Assembly: GCF_904848625.1 (NCBI RefSeq)
Contig: NZ_CAJHCP010000007.1
Span: 372,001-436,000, forward strand
From: Paraburkholderia metrosideri
GTDB taxonomy: Bacteria; Pseudomonadota; Gammaproteobacteria; Burkholderiales; Burkholderiaceae
Direction: 5' to 3'
Length of the DNA stretch: 64,000 bases
A program made the position numbers and the translations under genes. This document shows positions 33,293-41,423 of this stretch, piece after piece (position 1 is the stretch's first letter; each line of letters opens with the position of its first letter). Below the pieces are notes generated by a model. The model was not told the DNA's origin. It did no database searches and saw nothing but the letters and a program-made list of their open reading frames with translations.

Positions 33293-34705
33293 ATGGCCGA
33301 CCGTCCCCTGATCCAACATACCGTGTGCATCGATTTACCGGGTGAACCGGTCGAATGCTGGGCCGAGACTGATATCACCGTTCTGCTACGCAAGCACCGC
33401 GACGTGATATTCGATATTCAGGTGAAGAAGGGAGCAACCTATACCGTCGAAGCAACCGAGGACTGGATTTACGACGTGGTCAGGAAAAAGCGCGTCAAGC
33501 AGGGGCAGTTCCAGGACGGCCAGCGTTATCACATCTGGATTAGCAGGGATTTCAAGGGACATCTGATACTCAAGCAGAATGGCAAGGTGTATCAGAACTA
33601 TTCTATGCAGATGTTCGGTTTGACGAACACCGCCGCTTCGCCGAAAGCCAAGCCTGAGCCGATCATCATCGCGATCGGTACGAATCACGCCTCGCATCCG
33701 CCTACCGCTCCAACGTCATCGAAGTCGACGAACGTATCGCCACTGATCACGTACCCGCAAGCGCCCACCCCCGAGTATCTGCGCCTTGCGCCGCCGTTTG
33801 ATCCGCTGCGCGCAGATCAGCTATGGTCGTGCCCGTTGCCGATCAAGTTGGCGCCTGGCACCACGGTCGAGCCAACGCAGGAGGCACATGTCTTCGAAGT
33901 CGACAAGAGCTCGGTTCCCAAGGAAGTTGTAGATGCGCTGGCCGCGGGCGGCTCTGACGAAACGGCGATCGACACTAACAAGATTGCGACACGTAACTGG
34001 CTAATTGGGCAACTGGCCGGTACAACGGCGTTTCTAAACGATAACAAGCAATGGATTCAGGAGCTCTGGGGAGAGAAGTTCAGATTGACGAAGGTTGTTC
34101 ACAAAAACGTCGGAGAAAGGCTGTATGTCGTTTTCACCGGCAACCCGAGATTGCGCAAGCTGGTGACGGCCGCGCGGTATGGCGTGAAGAACGAAAAGGT
34201 GCTGACGATTGCTGGCGGCGCTGGCACGGCAGAGTCGGGCGCGGCGGCCGCCTGGGAAGGATCCAAGGGCGCATTCAAGAAGGCCGGTTTGATTGCGTTG
34301 ATTTTTACCGTCACGCTCGATACGGCTGAATGGCTTCACGATTACGAAGAGATCGGTCCGGACGGAAAGCGAAAGAAGGACTTTGCGGATTTGCTCGGCA
34401 AGATAGGCATCGATCTTGCCAAAGCAGGCTTAAGTGCCGCCATTGCTTCCGTCGTGGTTGGTGCCATTGTGGCCGGACTGGCGGGCACTGTGGCCCTGCC
34501 GGTTGCCGCAATCGTGGTGGGAACCATTGTCGTGGCGATCGCGGTGGGTTACGGGCTCGACTGGGTCGACAAGAAAACGCACGCGACGGAGCATGTCACC
34601 TCGTGGTTCCGCTCCATCGGCGAGTCGATGAAGCACGCGGCTGAATACTTGGAAAAGTCCATGCCAAAAGATTACGATACGTACCCAATGATGTACATGC
34701 CGTGA
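33293..34705 (+). CDS. predicted pore-forming T6SS effector (VgrG2 cargo)
   Basis: A 470-residue protein starting two bases after the vgrG2 stop. Residues 1-115 look beta-rich (DITVLLRKHRDVIFDIQVKK) and may be the docking domain. A Pro/Ser/Thr linker covers about 115-180. The C-terminal half is amphipathic, then has a hydrophobic helix (GLIALIFTVTLDTAEWL) and a long glycine/alanine-rich hairpin (ASVVVGAIVAGLAGTVALPV, AAIVVGTIVVAIAVGYG), the layout of colicin-type pore formers. A multi-pass membrane protein follows, as expected for immunity to a membrane toxin. Pore formation is inference from hydrophobicity and context. Confidence 0.6.
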   Translation: MADRPLIQHTVCIDLPGEPVECWAETDITVLLRKHRDVIFDIQVKKGATYTVEATEDWIYDVVRKKRVKQGQFQDGQRYHIWISRDFKGHLILKQNGKVYQNYSMQMFGLTNTAASPKAKPEPIIIAIGTNHASHPPTAPTSSKSTNVSPLITYPQAPTPEYLRLAPPFDPLRADQLWSCPLPIKLAPGTTVEPTQEAHVFEVDKSSVPKEVVDALAAGGSDETAIDTNKIATRNWLIGQLAGTTAFLNDNKQWIQELWGEKFRLTKVVHKNVGERLYVVFTGNPRLRKLVTAARYGVKNEKVLTIAGGAGTAESGAAAAWEGSKGAFKKAGLIALIFTVTLDTAEWLHDYEEIGPDGKRKKDFADLLGKIGIDLAKAGLSAAIASVVVGAIVAGLAGTVALPVAAIVVGTIVVAIAVGYGLDWVDKKTHATEHVTSWFRSIGESMKHAAEYLEKSMPKDYDTYPMMYMP

Positions 34706-34733
34706 TAGGACATCCACCGGAAAGCGAACCTAG

Positions 34734-35513
34734 ATGCCACGAGCACAATCGATGACGAAGCCCCAGGCGGAACCGAAAGACTCGGTTTGGGAGATGACGA
34801 AGAAAGCCGCGCCGATGAGCCTGTTGCTTCCCTTGCTGGGCACGGGTATTTCGTACGCGGCATATGCGGACGATCTTGCGGTATCTGGATGGCCATGGAA
34901 AATCGGCCTGCTCGTTACGCTGTTTTGCCTTTTCGTACCGTTCGCTGTCTCGATGATGTACCGCCGCACGAACCTGTTGTGGGTGTGCGGATTGGTACTG
35001 TCGACCGGAATATTTGCCGTCTATTTTTTCTTTGGTGTATTCGCTTATTTTTACTATTTTGTGTTTGCACCAATGTCACCCGTTCTGCGTTGGCCAGGAC
35101 TATTGGGCGGGATTGCATTGACGCTGTACTGGATCGTCATGTCGCGGCAAACAGTGAAGCATACGATCACGACAACCTCTTTCGTCAAGGAGGCCTTCGA
35201 CGAAAATGCATCTGACTTTCGCTATCGAACCCAAGCCGGAATGGCGCTTTTCGAGCGGCTCAATAAAGAGCGTTCGCCGTTTCCAAAAATCTATTCCTAC
35301 ATTGCCTTCGGTATTGCGCCTTTCTATCTGATATTGGGTCGATTATTGTCGTCGAGCTTTGGGGCGAACGGTGTGTTGTTCGCCTTGGCGGTGTTGGGTA
35401 TGCCAGTGTCGCTTTGGTTTGTTGGCCTGCTCGTCCGCATCTATCTCGTGATGGTCCGCTTACCTAGAAAGCTGGAGCAGGAACATCGCAAGCCTGTGTT
35501 GGTGGCCGATTAG
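34734..35513 (+). CDS. multi-pass membrane protein, likely immunity to the pore former
   Basis: A 259-residue inner-membrane protein with about six predicted helices (SLLLPLLGTGISYAAYA, IGLLVTLFCLFVPFAVSMMY, GVFAYFYYFVFA, LLGGIALTLYWIVM, IAFGIAPFYLILGRLL, VLGMPVSLWFVGLLVRIYLV) and a charged cytosolic loop. No enzyme motif is seen. It follows the predicted pore-forming effector by 28 bp, which suggests it blocks that toxin in the producer's membrane. A second ATG six codons in is possible. Confidence 0.55.
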   Translation: MPRAQSMTKPQAEPKDSVWEMTKKAAPMSLLLPLLGTGISYAAYADDLAVSGWPWKIGLLVTLFCLFVPFAVSMMYRRTNLLWVCGLVLSTGIFAVYFFFGVFAYFYYFVFAPMSPVLRWPGLLGGIALTLYWIVMSRQTVKHTITTTSFVKEAFDENASDFRYRTQAGMALFERLNKERSPFPKIYSYIAFGIAPFYLILGRLLSSSFGANGVLFALAVLGMPVSLWFVGLLVRIYLVMVRLPRKLEQEHRKPVLVAD

Positions 35514-35622
35514 GGAAATGGGGAATTCTATGCAAGTGATGCGCCACCATCTGTCGGGACTGAGGGTTTGTGCCACGCGCGGTGGAGCGTGAAGGTGGAA
35601 GACGATCTGCCGCCCTACAAGA

Positions 35623-35988
35623 TCAGACTTCGATAGAAGTCGAGCACTGAGAGGCAACCAGTTTCGGCGGCGGAGTGCACTGGCAGATGCACAGGTCGTC
35701 GCTCAGTGCCGACAGTCGCGTGCATGCCCGCGTGCTGCCCCGGCACTGGCGCCCGACCGAACCGCTGCACCGCGCCATAGTTGAAGGGGCGGTGCCGGCC
35801 TCGAACCGAACCAGTGTACCGGCTGCCTCTTTGGTACTCGGCGCCCGATGAGGCGCGCATCCCATTTCGACTCCCCGAGATGCTTGAGTGGCTGGCGAGC
35901 TCTCCACCCACAGCCAGTCCACAAGCGCCGGCGGCATTCCAACGATGACATTTGTGTTCCAGAAGATTCCAGACTGATCTTCAAACAT
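35623..35988 (-). pseudogene. degenerate ORF ending in a PAAR C-terminus
   Basis: The frame ends LSALSDDLCICQCTPPPKLV, clearly related to HAALSDDLCICGCHPPPRLV of the intact PAAR genes on the opposite arm. The rest (MFEDQSGIFWNTNVIVGMPP...) has no PAAR features and low-complexity stretches. I read it as the 3' scrap of a PAAR gene fused by deletion to unrelated DNA. The bases 35514-35622 hold nothing recognisable. Confidence 0.5.
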
Positions 35989-36008
35989 AGCATGCGGCTT
36001 TGAAGTCT

Positions 36009-36194
36009 CTTGGGAGAGCAGATCACGACGAGCGTGGGGATCGTAGTCTCGCCAAGCGACCTAAACGCTTTCAGCCGCCCCTCGCCGCACACCAGCAGAT
36101 ACCGTTCGACACCCGTCGCAGTAGCTCGCGGGGTTACAAGGATCGGCTTTTTCAGTCCTATCGCCTTGATGTTGCCAATGATTCCTAGTCTTGG
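36009..36194 (-). pseudogene. ParB/RepB-like domain fragment
   Basis: Sixty-two codons read IKAIGLKKPILVTPR, ERYLLVCGEGRLKAFRSLGE, TTIPTLVV, a close match in pattern to the N-terminal ParB/RepB partition domain (GLKKPI...VCGxGRLxAFxxLG..IPA). The fragment lacks the protein's start, which is cut off where the MazG-like gene ends, and loses similarity after TLVVI. It is therefore truncated on both sides. It suggests plasmid-borne or prophage-like DNA passed through this site. Confidence 0.6.
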
Positions 36195-36541
36195 TAGTCG
36201 GAGTACTTACGCGAATCTCCCCGCACTTTTTCGGCGGGATACTTCACCCCATTGATATCCATTTTTTCCAGACAGGATTGATAGAGGTCGACATCAAGCT
36301 TGTCTGCAAGGCGGACGAGGTAGAGCAACACGTCCGCCATTTCATGACGAATGGCGGCTTGTTTACCGTCGCCCAGTTCGCTCTTGTCTCCAGTGGTCAG
36401 CCACTGAAACGGTTCCAGTAGCTCACTCGCCTCGACGCTCAATGCGGTCGCCAGATTCTTTGGCGTGTGGAATTTGTCCCAGTCGCGTTCATCCGCAAAC
36501 TGACGAACGAGGTCGCGCAAGCTAGCAAGGTCACTTTGCAT
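36185..36541 (-). CDS. MazG-like nucleotide pyrophosphohydrolase
   Basis: A 118-residue all-alpha NTP pyrophosphatase of the MazG/RS21-C6 type, which hydrolyses (d)NTPs, often aberrant ones. The metal-binding pattern is present: SVEASELLEPFQW (ExxE) and HEMADVLLYLVRLAD (ExxD). Length fits single-domain members. It is intact amid PAAR and ParB relics. Its role may be nucleotide-pool cleaning or, by analogy with phage and island MazG genes, stress or defence related. Confidence 0.8.
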   Translation of the reverse strand: MQSDLASLRDLVRQFADERDWDKFHTPKNLATALSVEASELLEPFQWLTTGDKSELGDGKQAAIRHEMADVLLYLVRLADKLDVDLYQSCLEKMDINGVKYPAEKVRGDSRKYSDYQD

Positions 36542-36618
36542 TTCAAAGTCTCTTCGGGTGATGGGTTTCCCCGGCGGCGAAGCAGCACCGACGGGACGGC
36601 GCGTCCAGTCTACCGCGC

Positions 36619-36876
36619 TTACCTAAGCCCACCCGTATGCAAAGAAGAAACGAGCGTGCAACCATACTCAGATGCATCGCCGTATTGCGCGACCTCCGAG
36701 CCTTTGTCACGGGCTTTTGACGTGGCACGGGTAGTGTAATTATCCGCGTGTTTGGGACAGAACACAGGAGCACCGGTTCTCGCGACGGGATGCCCCATAA
36801 AGAAACAGATCGCAGATCAACCCAGCACTTCGCCATTCGAACCGGCGCGGTCACCGAGCCGTATCACACCCGGCAT
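36619..36876 (-). pseudogene. PAAR gene interrupted by one in-frame TGA
   Basis: Eighty-five sense and stop codons in one frame read MPGVIRLGDRAGSNGEVLG, stop, then SAICFFMGHPVARTGAPVFC, PKHADNYTT..., YGCTLVSSLHTGGLR. This is a canonical PAAR layout (VIRLGD..., MGxPVARxGxxxxCPKH, GCTLISSL). The TGA at 36817-36819 sits where homologues have a small residue, so a single GGA-to-TGA type change explains it. It is a different PAAR subtype from the three on the right-reading arm. Confidence 0.7.
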
Positions 36877-36908
36877 AACGCCCCCCTCAGTTGAGCCGAC
36901 ACCTGATG

Positions 36909-37550
36909 TCATCGACTAACACCCTCGCGCGCCGAATCAGCTTCAACAATCAATCGGCAAACGTCCCTTCCGTCAGTTTCACCGGCTCGCCATTGACAGA
37001 AAACTTGTACTGCATGACGTTCTTGTTCGCTAACGTGGAAAAAGGAGATTGCAGCACCGCTAGTCGAAAATTTCTTATCGACTTCTTCCGCTGCGATTTT
37101 TCCCGAAACAATAGCGGCAGAATACGGCGACATAGCAGGAGGCATGCTCAGGTCTTTCAGCAATTCGCGTATCCTCGGATTCTGTGCAGACTGATCGACA
37201 AGGCTCGCCTCGTAGATATATTTCCAGCCTGTGACCTTCTTGAGGTGATCCCCGATGTCGTCATCCCACTGATATTTTTTTAGCAAGTCCGCCAGCGTGA
37301 TGGACGAATTCTTGCTGACTTTCACGCAACAAAGCACGCTGTTCTTTGTGCCGGCATCCACCAGCCCGCTGAACACCGTATCGTCAGCAATCTTTTGATC
37401 GACGAAAACAATATTGTGGCGCACCGCATTGGCTCCGCCATTAGCATCGACAACAGGAAGTTGCTCCCACACGCCAACGATCGGGGCTTGTTGGGCATTC
37501 GAAAAATTGCAAATCAAAGCGACAAAAACTGATACCGCGATCCTTCGCAT
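36909..37550 (-). CDS. exported hypothetical protein
   Basis: A 213-residue protein with a signal peptide (MRRIAVSVFVALICNFSNA, then QQAP). The mature part has no motif I recognise (GVWEQLPVVDANGGANAV; VSKNSSITLADLLKKYQWDD). A periplasmic location in a T6SS cargo locus is compatible with an immunity protein against a periplasm-acting toxin, but no toxin is seen upstream. The nonsense-mutated PAAR follows 32 bp downstream. Confidence 0.5.
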   Translation of the reverse strand: MRRIAVSVFVALICNFSNAQQAPIVGVWEQLPVVDANGGANAVRHNIVFVDQKIADDTVFSGLVDAGTKNSVLCCVKVSKNSSITLADLLKKYQWDDDIGDHLKKVTGWKYIYEASLVDQSAQNPRIRELLKDLSMPPAMSPYSAAIVSGKIAAEEVDKKFSTSGAAISFFHVSEQERHAVQVFCQWRAGETDGRDVCRLIVEADSAREGVSR

Positions 37551-37608
37551 AATTTTTCCTGTTAATGACCCGTGTCAGACCAATGCATGTTTTGGTGGGG
37601 ATCATAAG

Positions 37609-38043
37609 TCACCCGTAGCCATCGCCAATTTGCTTCAGTTCGGCAAATGACCTGACTTCGACGTCATGGCCCGCCGCACCCTTGACCCGCTTGTCCAGGT
37701 TCCGAGTGATATTCAGATGGACTGCCGCGCCATAGTTATGGCGCGGCGCTGCATTGGCGGACGGATACGGAGTTGTACTCGATTCACTATTTGCCGCGCA
37801 ACCGGTGCTGGCCGTCGCCGCAACTTGCGGCGTTGACGCTGGAAGGTTATTTCCGGCAGCGTTGTTCACCGCCGTAGCCATGGCATGCATGGCAGAGCCG
37901 GCAACGGATTTAGCGCCGGTGACTGGTGTATGTGATTGATCGGTTGGTTGAGATTGGGCATAGAGTTAGCGGCGGCGACATTGCGGATGCGCAGACATGA
38001 GCCCCTTATGCGCGATCTCGTGGGCGAGGCCTCTATTGAAGGC
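37609..38043 (-). pseudogene. relic ORF with an HExxH-like motif
   Basis: One frame reads FNRGLAHEIAHKGLMSAH..., meets an in-frame TAA, then continues LYAQSQPTDQSHTPVTGAKS to VEVRSFAELKQIGDGYG. LAHEIAHKG resembles a zinc-metallopeptidase site and the C-terminal end looks protein-like. No start or full domain is present. It may be the tail of a lost effector gene, or partly chance; the rest of 37551-38078 holds nothing else. Confidence 0.3.
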
Positions 38044-38078
38044 TAGAGTTCGCCTCGTCCGCTAAATTTCCGTCCGAC

Positions 38079-38807
38079 CTACAGTTCGGCATACAACGGT
38101 AATAAATCCTGATCGACCAACCGCAGTTCAATCGCATTCGCGACTGCCACATGCTCCTCCTTCGCCGCTGAAAACGGTTCATCGACGACACTGACCACAA
38201 TCGTCCCTTTCTGCAACTCGCCATCCATCACAGGAATGAGGGAAGCAGCTTCCGGCACTTGCAGTGACGTGAGAACACGTGGCAAATAAAGCATCCAACC
38301 GGCACCCGGTCGTTTTTCAAAGACCTTGTGTTCCGAGGCATATATAAAGGACCCCACTTCAATACTCAGCGCCGGCCAGATACGCGTCGCTTCGCTGACG
38401 ATATACGCCACGACTTCAAGCCTTGCCATCTCCGTAACGCCTTTGGTTTGCAAGCTCAAGGTGCACAGACCACTCACCGATAAATGGTCCGTAAAAACCG
38501 CGCCTCCGTTACCTTCAATTCCATTCCAGGCACCGAACGAGCGCACCCCCGGGTAGTCCTGCTTCTCGGCCTTGGCCATCGCAATTACGGCCGTGGTCGG
38601 TCCTGACGCATAGAAAGCACGATTACGGAGTGAAGCCTTCACGCTTGTCGCAGGCGGATACCAACCGTCGATCGGCAAATTCGCGCGTTGCAACACGCTT
38701 GCGAACTCCCACAGCCAGGCGCATTCGGTTTCGATGGCGGGCAACACCGGCTCCGACAGACGAAATACCAATTCAAGGTTCAGACTGAACTTCATGGTAT
38801 CGGCCAA
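38079..38807 (-). CDS. Imm52-family immunity protein, copy 2
   Basis: A 242-residue soluble protein, paralogous along its whole length with the gene 11 bp upstream. Shared motifs include EKRPGAGWMLYLPRV, LIPVMDGE, VSVVDEPFSAA and LRLVDQDLLPLYAEL, which I associate with the Imm52 family that neutralises Tox-REase-5 nucleases. The copies differ most in the middle, where specificity may lie. It may protect against related toxins of competitors. Confidence 0.75.
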   Translation of the reverse strand: MADTMKFSLNLELVFRLSEPVLPAIETECAWLWEFASVLQRANLPIDGWYPPATSVKASLRNRAFYASGPTTAVIAMAKAEKQDYPGVRSFGAWNGIEGNGGAVFTDHLSVSGLCTLSLQTKGVTEMARLEVVAYIVSEATRIWPALSIEVGSFIYASEHKVFEKRPGAGWMLYLPRVLTSLQVPEAASLIPVMDGELQKGTIVVSVVDEPFSAAKEEHVAVANAIELRLVDQDLLPLYAEL

Positions 38808-38818
38808 TTTCCTCCGAG

Positions 38819-39547
38819 CTAAAGTTCGGTGAATAAGGGCAGCAAGTCCTGATCGACCAATCGCTCTTCAATTGCGTTGGCGATCTTCACATGTTCCGGA
38901 TTAGAAGCAGAGAAAGGCTCATCGACAACACTGACGATGAGGGTGCCTATCCGCTTCTTACCATCCATGACCGGAATCAGGTCGCGAGCCTCGGGCACTT
39001 GCTGCACGGTGAAAACTCTCGGCAAATAAAGCATCCAACCGGCGCCGGGTCGTTTTTCGAAGATCTGCTGCTGCGAAAAATACTTGAATGGGCCGACCTG
39101 AACGCTCGACGCGGACCAGATGCGCGCCGCTTCCGAAACAACGTCCGCCACGAGCGTTGTCTGCTGAAATCCAACAATGCCTTTCATCTGGAAGGTCACC
39201 GAGCACACACTATCAATACCCTGCGAGTCGGAAAAAGCAGCTCCACCGTCTCCCTCCAAGCCATTCCAAACCCCGAGCGACCTGACGCTAGTGCCATTGG
39301 ATAAAGCGGAATTCTTCGCCATGGCAATCGCCGCGCTGGTCGGTCCATTGGCATCGAAGGCAGCGTTTAGCAGCGACGCTTTTTCCGTATCCGCCGCTGG
39401 ATACCATTTGTCCACGGGTAAGCCGGCTCGCGTTAGGACGTTCGCAAACTGCCAAAGTCGGTCGTACTCCGACTCGATGGTCGGCAATTGCGGGGCAGCT
39501 ACGCGATAGGTGACATCAATGTTCAAATGAAAGGCCATGTTCGTCAA
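38819..39547 (-). CDS. Imm52-family immunity protein, copy 1
   Basis: A 242-residue protein next to the Tox-REase-5 toxin gene (19 bp gap), hence the likely cognate immunity. It has the family motifs EKRPGAGWMLYLPRV, RDLIPVMDGKK, VSVVDEPFSASNPEH and IEERLVDQDLLPLFTEL. It lacks a signal peptide, as expected for protection against a nuclease in the cytoplasm. Confidence 0.8.
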   Translation of the reverse strand: MTNMAFHLNIDVTYRVAAPQLPTIESEYDRLWQFANVLTRAGLPVDKWYPAADTEKASLLNAAFDANGPTSAAIAMAKNSALSNGTSVRSLGVWNGLEGDGGAAFSDSQGIDSVCSVTFQMKGIVGFQQTTLVADVVSEAARIWSASSVQVGPFKYFSQQQIFEKRPGAGWMLYLPRVFTVQQVPEARDLIPVMDGKKRIGTLIVSVVDEPFSASNPEHVKIANAIEERLVDQDLLPLFTEL

Positions 39548-39566
39548 CGTTCAGTGCTCGTACTCA

Positions 39567-40154
39567 TTAAAGTGGCTTCAATTCTGTGTTGACCAGCGGC
39601 GCGGTGGTGCGAAAACTGCGCGTGAAGTACCGATAGCTCAGCGGCTGCATAAAATACCAATGCAACAGCGCCGGTGTATTGGCCGCCGCAACGAGGTTCT
39701 GTTCTCTCGCCTGGTTGCGCATTTTTTCAACACCAGAAATCAGGAAGAATCGCTTTGGATTGCCCGTCTCCGGATCAAAAAACTGATCATAATTCGCCTT
39801 TGCCTCTTCCAGCTGACAAAGCGACGCACGAAACCCATCGAAGTCGAGCCCGCTGAAACTCCACTCCGTATTCGGCGCGAAGCCTGTCACCTGCGCCTGA
39901 TACGTGCGCGAGGTGTCTGACATATTCCAGTTACGCGTCACGAGATTACCCGCATCCGGTGGACACTTCTTGCACGCTTCGTCTGTCTTCGGCATGGTTC
40001 GCGCGACCGGTTGGGTCTTGCTCTTGTCTTGCGCCTGATCGCCGGGTAGCGACAGGATTCCCGCCGCAGCGGTCCCGCCTAGCAAAGCGGGGAATGCTTC
40101 GGCAAGCAATGCGCCCGCTCCTTCGACGAGCGGAATTGCCAATACAGCCATCAC
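39567..40154 (-). CDS. Tox-REase-5 nuclease toxin (T6SS effector)
   Basis: A 195-residue effector. Residues 1-55 are Ala/Gly/Leu-rich (ALLAEAFPALLGGTAAAGIL) and may interact with the PAAR/adaptor. From about residue 65 the sequence (CPPDAGNLVTRNWNMSDTSR, YQAQVTGFAPNTEWSFSGLD, FDGFRASLCQLEEAKANYDQ) matches my recollection of the restriction-endonuclease-fold toxin 5 family, which attacks nucleic acid. D/E...EAK is the plausible catalytic region. Overlaps with the preceding gene and two Imm52 genes downstream support the call. Confidence 0.78.
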   Translation of the reverse strand: MMAVLAIPLVEGAGALLAEAFPALLGGTAAAGILSLPGDQAQDKSKTQPVARTMPKTDEACKKCPPDAGNLVTRNWNMSDTSRTYQAQVTGFAPNTEWSFSGLDFDGFRASLCQLEEAKANYDQFFDPETGNPKRFFLISGVEKMRNQAREQNLVAAANTPALLHWYFMQPLSYRYFTRSFRTTAPLVNTELKPL

Positions 40155-40501
40155 CGCTTCTCCCTTTCCCGATCAATCAACTTCCGCCGCGTCACCGCCA
40201 GCAGATCCTCGAACCGCTCCTCGACCGGTCGTCCCGGCTTCGCGAGCCAGGCCGCGATCCCCGGCTTGCGATAAAACTCTGGCACATCCGCTTCGATATA
40301 AAGAAACTCCACCAGCTCCTTGTCCTGCTGAAACCCCATACGCTTAGCGTCCCCATACGCCCGCACCAGGCGGTCGAGTAAGGTCGGATCGTTGGCGTAA
40401 CGCGGGGCGTCGCGCACGATATCGTCGCGAATCGTCGCGACAAAATTGCGTTCGTCGCTCGCGCACAAAGCGGCCCATTGTTCTGCGGTCAGTTCAAGCA
40501 T
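40151..40501 (-). CDS. small protein between T6SS adaptor and toxin genes
   Basis: A 116-residue helical protein (MLELTAEQWAALCASDERNF, RVEERFEDLL-type C-terminus, then RRKLIDREREKR). No signal or membrane segment. It overlaps the DUF4123 gene at its start and the toxin gene at its end (ATGA), so all are translated together. Genes of this kind recur after DUF4123 adaptors; a co-adaptor or chaperone role is an inference. I rejected an upstream start 50 codons earlier as non-conserved. Confidence 0.6.
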   Translation of the reverse strand: MLELTAEQWAALCASDERNFVATIRDDIVRDAPRYANDPTLLDRLVRAYGDAKRMGFQQDKELVEFLYIEADVPEFYRKPGIAAWLAKPGRPVEERFEDLLAVTRRKLIDREREKR

Positions 40502-40994
40502 GGTGAGAGACGTGAAAGCGTTTGCCATCCGCGAGGCCGTGCCACTCGTCCACATCGCCGAAATAAGCGCGACGTCTTTCGGTGTCGAGCGCATTGAAGA
40601 GCGGCACGAAAACACGCGGATCCCAGAACCGGAGCAACGCAATCTTGCCATTCGGCAGTTTGCTGTTGAGCTTGCGTTGCAGTGTCCGCACGAGCGACTC
40701 GATATCCTGCGTGCTGAACAACCACATCACACCAGGCCGCGCTGTTTCCAGTTCATCGAGTGAAGCCACCACGTCGGCATCGGGTTGCGCGATGTCGACA
40801 AGCCATGGTCCAGCGGATGCCAATGGCTCATCTTCTGTCCCGGCGAAAAGCGCGTGCACAGTGCCCCAGCGGCGCCGCAAGCTGCGGCCGAAATGCTGTT
40901 CGTACTGCAGGCCATCGACCAGCGCATACGCACGCAGCCCCGGCGCATCCGCACGCAAACGCTCCAACCGTTCAGCGAGAGTCGTTGGGATCAT
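40494..40994 (-). CDS. DUF4123-family T6SS effector adaptor
   Basis: A 166-residue member of the DUF4123 family, whose proteins load specific effectors on to VgrG or PAAR. Typical features: an N-terminal AYALVDGLQYEQHFGR, GPWLVDI, the central VMWLFSTQDIESLVRTLQRK and ALLRFWDPRVFVPLFNAL. The start MIPTTLAERL overlaps the PAAR stop in an ATGA. Its neighbours imply that it recruits the Tox-REase-5 toxin. Confidence 0.85.
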   Translation of the reverse strand: MIPTTLAERLERLRADAPGLRAYALVDGLQYEQHFGRSLRRRWGTVHALFAGTEDEPLASAGPWLVDIAQPDADVVASLDELETARPGVMWLFSTQDIESLVRTLQRKLNSKLPNGKIALLRFWDPRVFVPLFNALDTERRRAYFGDVDEWHGLADGKRFHVSHHA

Positions 40995-41380
40995 GAGCGC
41001 ACGACAGTGGAAGCGCCCATTTCTGCGGCATGAGCGAGGCACTCACGACATAAGGTCGGCGCGACTGTGGACTCCGCCGCCGCGGCTGTCGTGCCCTGCA
41101 TCGACGCAGGTACATTGCCGGTGGTCTCGGATTGCGCGGCGATCAACACCGCACCGCACGAGGTCTTGTCCCCATGAAAAGCGAGCGGCACACCTTCCAC
41201 GGTCATCGCCGGATTCTGCGATGTCACAATCGGAAACGTGCCGTCGCATTTCGGACAATGCACGAGGTCACCGAGCCGGGCCGCGCGCCGTCCGCTGTCG
41301 CCGACGCCGATGGTCGCCGAAGCGGAAAGGATCTTGCCGCCGTGCGACGTGCTATCGCCTTCACATGCGATCGAAGTCAT
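40991..41380 (-). CDS. PAAR-domain spike-cap protein (intact, left-reading arm)
   Basis: A 129-residue PAAR protein. The cone domain reads ACEGDSTSHGGKILSAS, RRAARLGDLVHCPKCDGTFP, VEGVPLAFHGDKTSCGAVLI. A tail of about 40 residues with two further cysteines (CRECLAHAAEMG) follows and may bind the DUF4123 adaptor encoded next. It is the only undamaged PAAR on this arm and probably carries the Tox-REase-5 cargo. Confidence 0.88.
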   Translation of the reverse strand: MTSIACEGDSTSHGGKILSASATIGVGDSGRRAARLGDLVHCPKCDGTFPIVTSQNPAMTVEGVPLAFHGDKTSCGAVLIAAQSETTGNVPASMQGTTAAAAESTVAPTLCRECLAHAAEMGASTVVRS

Positions 41381-41423
41381 AAGTCACCTGCCATCAGTCT
41401 CGAATGTCGAATCACGTTCAAAG

